NCBI GenBank assembly: GCA_025925185.1
Contig: JAICLV010000069.1
Span: 1-12,108 of the forward strand
DNA length: 12,108 bases
Origin: Acidothermaceae bacterium
GTDB taxonomy: Bacteria > Actinomycetota > Actinomycetes > Acidothermales > Acidothermaceae
Direction: 5' to 3'
Shown: piece after piece, positions 6,387 through 12,108 of the stretch
Layout: every line of letters begins with the position of its first letter
Numbering within the stretch: position 1 is the stretch's first letter
The notes under the pieces: generated by a model
The model's input: only the letters and a program-made list of their open reading frames with translations
Told to the model about the DNA's origin: nothing
The model's database searches: none
Translations under genes and position numbers: made by a program

Positions 6387-7595
6387 ATGGCCACCGACAC
6401 CCCGTGGGGCCGCATCGCCGACGACGGCACCGTCTACGTCCGCACCGCCGACGGCGAGCGCGAGGTGGGCTCCTGGCAGGCCGGCACGCCCGAAGAAGGC
6501 CTCGCCCACTTCACCCGTCGCTACGACGACCTGGCCACCGAGGTGACGCTGCTGGAGACGAGGCTCGCGTCGGGCGCCGCGTCCGCGTCGTCCACCGTCG
6601 TCGCGGCGGCCAAATTGCGCGAGACCTTGCCGACCGCGAACGTCGTCGGCGACCTCGCCTCCCTCGAGGCCCGGCTCGGCGCGTTGATCGAGAGGGCCGA
6701 GGCGAAGCGCTCGCAGGAGAAAGCGCAGAAGGCGGCCGCCGCCGAGCGGGCCGCGGAGGCCAAGCGCGCGTTGGTCGACGAGGCCGAGAAGTTGGCGCAG
6801 AGTACCCAGTGGAAGGCCGCCGGCGACCGGTTGCGCGCCATCGTCGAAGAGTGGCGCGCCATCAAGGGCGTCGATCGCAAGCTCGACGGCGAGTTGTGGA
6901 AGCGCGTCTCGGCCGCGCGTTCTGAGTTCGGACGACGCCGCGGCGCGCACTTCGCCGCCCTTGACGAGCAACGCAAGGAAATCGTCGCGCAAAAGGAGAA
7001 GTTGGTCGCGGAAGCGGAGTCGCTTTCGGGCTCGTCGGAGTGGGTCACGACCGCCAACCGCTACCGCACTTTGATGTCGCAATGGAAAGCGGCCGGTCGC
7101 GCGTCAAAGGATTCCGACGACGCGTTATGGCAGCGGTTCCGCGCGGCGCAAGACGCGTTCTTCAGCCGGCGGTCGGCCGTGTTCAACGAGCGCGACTCCG
7201 AGCAGAAGGCGAATCAAGCCGCGAAGGAGTCCGTGCTGACCGAGGCGGAGGCCATCGACCCGGAGGCGGACTTGGCCGCGGCACAGGCGAAGTTGCGCGA
7301 CGTGCAGTCACGCTACGCGGCAATCGGCAAGGTGCCCCGCGACGCCATGACCGACCTCGACAAGCGCATGGACGCCGTCGCGGCGCGGGTGCGCGCGGCC
7401 GCCGACGCGCAATGGCGGGAGTCGACCGTCTCGTCGTCACCGCTGGTGATCCGGTTGCGCGAGTCAGTCGAGAAGCTGGAGCGCAAGATCGACCGCGCCC
7501 GGGAGGCCGGGCAGACCGCACAGCTGCACGACCTGGAGTCGCAACTCGAGACGCAACGGCAGTGGTTGGCGCAAAGCGAGCGACCAGCCCGCTAG
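6387..7595 (+). CDS. DUF349 domain protein, three repeats, coiled-coil rich
   Basis: A 402-residue, highly charged, helical cytoplasmic protein corresponding to Rv2731 in the mycobacterial order. Its N-terminus (TPWGRIADDGTVYVRTADG, 5-23) is the small beta segment usual in actinobacterial members. A coiled coil rich in Ala, Lys and Glu follows (about 95-130). Then come three DUF349 repeats, roughly at 128-190, 204-265 and 283-345, each with a tryptophan or equivalent in a pattern like WKAAGDRLRAIVEEWRAIKG and WKAAGRASKDSDDALWQRFR; the third has lost the tryptophans (YAAIGKVPRDAMTDLDKRM). A second coiled coil (357-395) ends the protein. The function of DUF349 is not established; the basic helical repeats and the steady position between miaB and miaA make an RNA- or ribosome-linked role thinkable, but that is inference. 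It is one of only two genes on the + strand, divergent from the LigB-like gene, and ends three bases from the convergent membrane-protein gene. Confidence 0.92.
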   Translation: MATDTPWGRIADDGTVYVRTADGEREVGSWQAGTPEEGLAHFTRRYDDLATEVTLLETRLASGAASASSTVVAAAKLRETLPTANVVGDLASLEARLGALIERAEAKRSQEKAQKAAAAERAAEAKRALVDEAEKLAQSTQWKAAGDRLRAIVEEWRAIKGVDRKLDGELWKRVSAARSEFGRRRGAHFAALDEQRKEIVAQKEKLVAEAESLSGSSEWVTTANRYRTLMSQWKAAGRASKDSDDALWQRFRAAQDAFFSRRSAVFNERDSEQKANQAAKESVLTEAEAIDPEADLAAAQAKLRDVQSRYAAIGKVPRDAMTDLDKRMDAVAARVRAAADAQWRESTVSSSPLVIRLRESVEKLERKIDRAREAGQTAQLHDLESQLETQRQWLAQSERPAR

Positions 7596-7598
7596 GCG

Positions 7599-7868
7599 TC
7601 AGCTCCCGAGGCGCGGTTCGACTTCGGCCGCCGTGCCCGCGTCGTCAACTGGCTGCGCAGGGGCTGGCATAGGCGCAGGGGCTGGCGCTGGCGCTGGCGC
7701 GTAGCTGAGCTTGATCAGCGGCACTCCCCAGCGCGTCGCCCTCACCGACACGACGATCGCGACGCCGAGCCCAAACCCGGCCCAGCCGAAGAACGCGATC
7801 AGCACAACCGCGAGCGCAATCGCGACGCCATACGGGATAGCGAACCCCGGGCTCAGACGCTTGCGCAC
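7599..7868 (-). CDS. Small two-helix membrane protein with Ala-Pro tail
   Basis: An 89-residue hypothetical protein. A short basic start (MRKRLSPG) is followed by two adjoining hydrophobic stretches (about 9-27 and 29-43, broken near FFGWAGFG), then a basic turn RATRW and a Pro-Ala-rich tail: residues 57-72 are nearly perfect Ala-Pro repeats with one Met, followed by an acidic end. The basic N-terminus and basic post-helix segment suggest both ends face the cytoplasm. It starts with GTG four bases after the miaB stop and is surely co-transcribed with it. The slot is that of Rv2732c, a larger membrane protein, so this may be a shortened form, but I cannot show homology by eye. The hexanucleotide repeat behind the Ala-Pro tail makes length variation between strains likely. 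Function unknown. Confidence 0.75.
   Translation of the reverse strand: MRKRLSPGFAIPYGVAIALAVVLIAFFGWAGFGLGVAIVVSVRATRWGVPLIKLSYAPAPAPAPAPMPAPAQPVDDAGTAAEVEPRLGS
7655..7701. repeat. Short tandem repeat coding for the Ala-Pro tail
   Basis: A 14-base unit, gcgcaggggctggc, occurs at 7655-7668 and again at 7673-7686, an 18-base period. It runs into hexamers of the type GGCGCT (7684-7701). On the minus strand these code for alternating Ala and Pro. Slippage by whole hexamers would add or remove Ala-Pro pairs without a frameshift. Confidence 0.8.
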
Positions 7869-7872
7869 CGGC

Positions 7873-9342
7873 CTACCGTAACCGGGCGGACGACGGCAGG
7901 GTCGGCATTCCTAGCAGCACGCCGCGCGACCCGTTGTCAGCGGAGGGCCGGCCCTGCCGGGCCTCCCACGCGTCACCGGCACGGGTGCGACGAACATCAT
8001 GGACGACGTCGGCGACGAGGTGGTGCGGCGCCGCGTACGTGATCTCGGCCTGGACGACGTCGCCAGGGCGCGCGTCAGTTGCGGCGAAATGCACGAGCCG
8101 GTTGTCGGGCGCGCGACCGCTCATGCGGGCCGTGCGGTCATCCTTGCGCCCCTCGCCCTCGGCGACCAACACCTCCAAGGTTTTCCCTTGCTGGTTGCGG
8201 TTTTCGGCCCACGCGACCTCTTCTACGACGGCCACCAATCGGTCGTAACGGTCTCGGACGACGTCCGGCGGCACCTGGTCGTCCATCGTCGCGGCGGGCG
8301 TTCCGGGCCGCTTGGAGTATTGGAAGGTGAAGGCGCCGGCGAACCGCGCCGCCCGAACGACGTCCAGGGTGTCTTGGAAGTCTTTCTCGGTCTCTCCGGG
8401 GAACCCGACGATGATGTCGGTGGTGATCGCCGCGTCGGGCATCGCCTGGCGCACACGGTCGATGATGCCGAGGTATTTGTCGCGCCGGTAGGAGCGGCGC
8501 ATCCGCTTCAACACGTCGTCGGAGCCCGACTGCAACGGCATATGCAACTGGTGCATGACGTTGGGCGTCTCCGCCATCGCGTCGATCACGTCGTCGGTGA
8601 AGTCGCGCGGATGGGGGGACGTGAAACGCACCCGCTCAAGTCCGTCGATCGAGCCGCAAGAGCGCAGCAGCCTCGAAAACGCTTGCCTGTCACCGAATTC
8701 GGAGCCGTACGAGTTGACGTTCTGCCCGAGCAGGGTGACTTCGAGCACGCCCTCGTGAACGAGTGTCTCGATCTCGAGAAGGATGTCGCCGGGCCTGCGG
8801 TCCTTCTCTCGGCCACGCAGGCTCGGCACGATGCAAAACGTGCAGGTATTGTTGCACCCGACGCTGATCGCGACCCAGGCCGCGTACGCCGACTCGCGCC
8901 GCGACGGCAGCGTGGACGGGAAAACCTCAAGGGATTCGAGGATCTCGACCTGCGCCTCGTCGGCGATGCGCGCCCTTTCGAGCAAGACCGGCAGTGAGCC
9001 GACGTTGTGCGTGCCGAAGACGACGTCGACCCAGGGCGCGCGGCGGACGATCTCGCCTCGGTCCTTTTGCGCAAGGCAGCCGCCGACCGCGATCTGCATG
9101 CCGGGCGTCGCCTGCTTCACCGGGAACAGGTGGCCGAGGTTGCCATAGAGCCGGTTGTCGGCGTTCTCGCGCACCGCGCAGGTGTTGAAGACGACGACGT
9201 CGGGTGTCGTGTCGTCGGCGGCCTTCACGTAACCGGCGTCCTCGAGCAGCCCTGCGATGCGCTCGGAGTCGTGGACGTTCATTTGGCAGCCGTACGTGCG
9301 CACCTGGTAGGTGCGAGGCGCGGACATGGCGGGGGTTGACAC
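7873..9342 (-). CDS. miaB: tRNA-2-methylthio-N6-dimethylallyladenosine synthase
   Basis: Radical-SAM methylthiotransferase that turns i6A37 (made by MiaA) into ms2i6A37. The 489-residue protein shows the full family layout. The N-terminal UPF0004 domain has three auxiliary-cluster cysteines: Cys19 (YGCQMN), Cys55 (NTCAVRE) and Cys89 (GGCLAQ). The radical SAM domain has CNNTCTFC (Cys163, 167, 170), the CxxxCxxC motif, followed by [40 protein letters not shown] and [11 protein letters not shown] mark it as MiaB rather than MtaB or RimO. A TRAM domain follows (about 380-447), with a 40-residue tail ending [10 protein letters not shown] that I recall as typical of actinobacterial members. The start is GTG at 9342 or ATG at 9327; neither has a clear ribosome binding site. 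It begins 17 bases after the regulator gene at 9360, so read-through from that gene is likely. The family call is certain. Confidence 0.96.
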   Translation of the reverse strand: MSTPAMSAPRTYQVRTYGCQMNVHDSERIAGLLEDAGYVKAADDTTPDVVVFNTCAVRENADNRLYGNLGHLFPVKQATPGMQIAVGGCLAQKDRGEIVRRAPWVDVVFGTHNVGSLPVLLERARIADEAQVEILESLEVFPSTLPSRRESAYAAWVAISVGCNNTCTFCIVPSLRGREKDRRPGDILLEIETLVHEGVLEVTLLGQNVNSYGSEFGDRQAFSRLLRSCGSIDGLERVRFTSPHPRDFTDDVIDAMAETPNVMHQLHMPLQSGSDDVLKRMRRSYRRDKYLGIIDRVRQAMPDAAITTDIIVGFPGETEKDFQDTLDVVRAARFAGAFTFQYSKRPGTPAATMDDQVPPDVVRDRYDRLVAVVEEVAWAENRNQQGKTLEVLVAEGEGRKDDRTARMSGRAPDNRLVHFAATDARPGDVVQAEITYAAPHHLVADVVHDVRRTRAGDAWEARQGRPSADNGSRGVLLGMPTLPSSARLR

Positions 9343-9359
9343 GACGACCAGGGTACGGC

Positions 9360-12108
9360 CTAGCCCACGACCACCGGTCGGGCGAGCGCCTCGTTGATGA
9401 TCTCGTCAAGCGGCGTCCGCTGCCCGACCGCCCGCGCCTGGTCGAATTCCGTGCCCGCGCAGCAGGCCATCGCGTCGGCGTATTGGTGGCGGTACGTCGT
9501 CCACCAACCGAGGAACGATCGGCCTTCCTCGGTCTCGACCGCGCCCCACAACCGTCCGGCGCGTTCGTGATCGCCGGCGCGGGCGGCGACCGACGCCAGC
9601 GCGGCCACGGCGATCACCGCCTTGATGCGATCGCCGGTCGTGAGCGCGAGACGCAGCGCCTCGCGACCGTGCTCGTCGGCGCGGGCATGGCGGCCAAGCC
9701 GGCTGGCGATCTCGGCTAGCGTGCGACATCTGCTGTTCTCCCCCCACGCCCACTCGCCGACCTCGCGCAGCAACTCGAGGCTTTGCCGTTCGAGGTCGTA
9801 CGCGCGTTCGACGTCGCCCGACCGCAAGGAGATGACGGACGCGCTGCGCAACATCTCGCACCGCTCGTAACGGAAGTTGCCCTCGGTCGCCCGACGCAGC
9901 CCGTCTTCGGTCAACGCCTTGGCGGTCGCGAGATCGCCGCGAACGAAGGCGATCAGCGTCACCCGGTGCATCAGGCGAAGCTGCCCCGCCTCGTCGCCGA
10001 TCTGCCGGTACAGGTCGAGACTTTGCCCGTAGTACTCACCGGCCCGCTGCCACTCACCGCACACCTCGCGGCAACCGCCGAGATCGCGCAACGCGCTTGC
10101 CCGCATCGCAACGGGAATGTCTCCCGCGGCGGTGAGCAGGTCGGTCAGCCGTTGCACGCTCTCGCGTGGGGCGTTGGCGACCCAGAACTGCTCTAGCGCG
10201 GCCATGATCTCAAGCCCGAGAAGCGGATCGTTCGCCTGCGCCCAGTCGAGCGCGACACGCATGTTGTCCTGCTCCAGCGCCGCCTCGGCGTAACGCTTCG
10301 GCTCACCTGTCGCCAACGCATCGATCGACAAGCCGAGGCCTCGGGCGAGGCGCAACGCGTGTTCCGCGTGCCGGCGGCGAATCCGCTCAGCGTCTGGCGC
10401 GGCGGCGAGGCACTGCGCGGCGAACTCGCGAACCGTCTCCAGCATCGTGAATCGCGAACCCGCTTGCGTGAGCGTGCGCGCCACGAGGCTGTGATCAAGC
10501 AGCACGCGTAAACGCTGCGGCGCCTGGTCGCCCGCGTCGAGCACAGCGGCGGCCGCGTCGATGGTCGCCCCACCCGCGAAGACGGAGACAGCGGCCAGAT
10601 CGCCCTTGGCTTGATCGTCGAGCTGGTCGTAACTCCACTCCAGCGTGGCGCGCAGCGTTTGCTGCCGGGCCGGCAGGTCTTTCGGGCCGTCGGCAAGCAG
10701 GGGCAACCGGGCGTCGAGCCTCCCGAGCAGCTCGGCCGCGGTCAACGCGCGCAGGTGGCCCGCAGCGAGTTCGATCGCCAGGGGCAAACGGTCGAGTCGG
10801 GCGCACAGCGCGTCTACCGTCGCAGGCTCGGTCGGCTCGGCGGCGAGCCGCGGGTCGGAGGTGCGCGCCCGCTCGAGCAGCAACTCCGCCGCGGCGGCGC
10901 GCGGCAACGGGTCGACCGGGTACACGTGCTCCCCAGACACGTGCAACACGACCCGGCTGGTGACCAGGATCTTCAGCCGCGAAGCCCTCGCGAGCAGCCC
11001 GACGAGCATCGGCGCGGCACCTCGAATTTGCTCGAAGTTGTCGAGCACAAGCAACAACTCGCGAGCGCGCAGGTGGGCGGCCAACGCCTCGAGCGGACGC
11101 TCGGCGACCGGCGGCACACCGAGTGCGGCCGCGACCATCGCAGGCATCGCGTCCGCGTCGCGAACGGTGGCGAGTGGCACGAACGCAGCGCCGTCGGTGA
11201 ACCGCGCGGCCCCCCGTCGCGCGACCTCGACCGCAACTCGAGTCTTGCCGGATCCGCCGGCGCCAGTCAGCACGAGCAGTCGGACATCGTCGTTGCCCAG
11301 CAGCTCGCCAAGCTCGTGCAGCTCCCGCTCGCGGCCGCGCAACGGGTTCGGCGGAACCGGCAGCTCGATCGTCGGCGACTCCGCACCGGCCGCGTGGTCG
11401 AGACTCGGATCGTGCCGCAGCATCGCCGCGTGCAAGTCGCGCAGTTCATCGCCGGGCTCGATGCCGAGTTCGGCGACGAGCATCCGACGCGTCGCGCGAT
11501 ACAGGTCGAGCGCCTGCGCCTGCTGGCCAGTTCGGTACAGCGCGAGCATCGCCTGGCCCTGGAGCCTTTCGCGTAGCGGATTTTCCGCGGCGGCCGCGAC
11601 AAGTTCGGCCACGACCGCGCGATGCCGGCCGAGTTCCAACTCGGCGGAAAACCGCTCCTCCATCGCCAGCCTGCGCAGCTCGTTGAGCCGCTGCGCCTCG
11701 GTGCGAGCGAAGTCGGCGTCGGCGAACTCGCCGTACGCGTCGCCCCGCCAGAGTTGAAGCGCTTGCCGCAGTGTCGACGCGGCGAGCGAGGTGTTCCCCT
11801 CGGCGCCGGCCGTCCGCGCCTCGCCGAGCAACCCTTCGAAGCGGGCGGCGTCGAGGCGCGCGCCGTCGAGACCGATCGCGTAACCGGAGCCGAGGGTGCG
11901 GATCGAGACCGCCGACGGCAATGCCTTGCGCAGCTGGGAAATGTAGACCTGCAAGAGCTTTTCTGCGGACGACGGGGGCGTCTGTCCCCAAAGGGCGTCG
12001 ATCAAGAAGTCGGCCGGTCGCGTCGTTTCGGGAGCCACGACGAGCGCGGCGAGCAACTGCCGTTGCTTGCGCGCAGCCAGCGAGACCGCGCCCGCCTCGC
12101 CGACGACC
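9360..12108 (-). CDS. AfsR/SARP-type regulator: OmpR-like wHTH, BTAD, NTPase, TPR (N-terminus outside the window)
   Basis: A large transcriptional regulator; 915 residues are visible and the start lies beyond base 12108. The open frame continues past the TTG at 12056 as [15 protein letters not shown], the normal first helix of a SARP winged helix, so that TTG is not the start. Domains in visible numbering: OmpR/PhoB-type winged helix (to about 80; [28 protein letters not shown]); bacterial transcriptional activator domain (about 85-235; [24 protein letters not shown]); NTPase with Walker A GAGGSGKT (282-289), Walker [11 protein letters not shown] (351-360), sensor ILVTSR (380-385) and LPLA motif (about 441-444); then TPR-like repeats to the end. 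There is no C-terminal LuxR helix-turn-helix. AfsR-like proteins activate secondary metabolism or stress genes in response to phosphorylation or ligand, but the targets here are unknown. miaB follows 17 bases downstream. Confidence 0.92.
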   Translation of the reverse strand, partial: VVGEAGAVSLAARKQRQLLAALVVAPETTRPADFLIDALWGQTPPSSAEKLLQVYISQLRKALPSAVSIRTLGSGYAIGLDGARLDAARFEGLLGEARTAGAEGNTSLAASTLRQALQLWRGDAYGEFADADFARTEAQRLNELRRLAMEERFSAELELGRHRAVVAELVAAAAENPLRERLQGQAMLALYRTGQQAQALDLYRATRRMLVAELGIEPGDELRDLHAAMLRHDPSLDHAAGAESPTIELPVPPNPLRGRERELHELGELLGNDDVRLLVLTGAGGSGKTRVAVEVARRGAARFTDGAAFVPLATVRDADAMPAMVAAALGVPPVAERPLEALAAHLRARELLLVLDNFEQIRGAAPMLVGLLARASRLKILVTSRVVLHVSGEHVYPVDPLPRAAAAELLLERARTSDPRLAAEPTEPATVDALCARLDRLPLAIELAAGHLRALTAAELLGRLDARLPLLADGPKDLPARQQTLRATLEWSYDQLDDQAKGDLAAVSVFAGGATIDAAAAVLDAGDQAPQRLRVLLDHSLVARTLTQAGSRFTMLETVREFAAQCLAAAPDAERIRRRHAEHALRLARGLGLSIDALATGEPKRYAEAALEQDNMRVALDWAQANDPLLGLEIMAALEQFWVANAPRESVQRLTDLLTAAGDIPVAMRASALRDLGGCREVCGEWQRAGEYYGQSLDLYRQIGDEAGQLRLMHRVTLIAFVRGDLATAKALTEDGLRRATEGNFRYERCEMLRSASVISLRSGDVERAYDLERQSLELLREVGEWAWGENSRCRTLAEIASRLGRHARADEHGREALRLALTTGDRIKAVIAVAALASVAARAGDHERAGRLWGAVETEEGRSFLGWWTTYRHQYADAMACCAGTEFDQARAVGQRTPLDEIINEALARPVVVG

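Noticed and set aside
7999..8997. A 332-codon open frame on the + strand
   Set aside because: Antisense shadow of miaB, whose six cluster cysteines are all in place on the other strand.
10611..11757. Two overlapping + strand frames of 321 and 370 codons
   Set aside because: Both are antisense to the NTPase and activator domains of the SARP-type regulator and have low-complexity Ser/Arg/Ala translations.
12054..12056. TTG at 12056 as the start of the SARP-type regulator
   Set aside because: The upstream in-frame sequence matches the start of the winged-helix domain, so the gene continues past the window edge.

Overview
The window is G+C-rich, densely coded DNA with many GTG starts. It carries the gene order miaB - small membrane protein - DUF349 protein (opposite strand) - LigB-like protein - miaA - dapF. 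This is the order I recall from Mycobacterium tuberculosis (Rv2733c miaB, Rv2732c, Rv2731, Rv2728c, miaA, dapF) and related actinobacteria. I infer a high-G+C Actinomycetota chromosome; family or genus cannot be fixed from this piece. No rRNA, tRNA, CRISPR array, insertion sequence or phage gene was seen.

Layout from left to right: (1) bases 1-840, + strand, the C-terminal two thirds of an MFS exporter that starts outside the window. (2) 805-1935, - strand, an FAD/NAD(P)H flavin monooxygenase-like oxidoreductase whose 3' end overlaps the MFS gene by 36 bases. (3) 2106-3731, - strand, a 541-residue helical-repeat regulator with a C-terminal LuxR-type helix-turn-helix. The 170 bases between (2) and (3) hold three tandem 13-bp repeats that abut a 12-bp palindrome. 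(4) 3785-4603, dapF. (5) 4732-5622, miaA. (6) 5619-6266, a LigB-like protein coupled to miaA by an ATGA overlap. (7) 6387-7595, + strand, a DUF349 protein. (8) 7599-7868, a small two-helix membrane protein. (9) 7873-9342, miaB. (10) 9360-12108, an AfsR/SARP-type BTAD-NTPase-TPR regulator whose N-terminus lies beyond the right edge.

The centre (4-9) is a housekeeping block. MiaA and MiaB act in sequence on adenosine 37 of tRNAs that read U-starting codons, and DapF makes meso-diaminopimelate for peptidoglycan and lysine. The LigB-like and DUF349 proteins are conserved neighbours without a known role. The two flanks look accessory: a regulator-oxidoreductase-exporter group on the left, where many actinobacteria have hflX after dapF, and a large SARP-type regulator on the right, ending 17 bases before miaB.

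I found no clearly new multi-gene system. The strongest unexplained signal is the 13-bp tandem repeat array between the LuxR-type regulator and the monooxygenase gene. Next is the LigB-like protein, which has a single histidine and so cannot form the usual extradiol dioxygenase metal site. All gaps between genes are under 300 bases.
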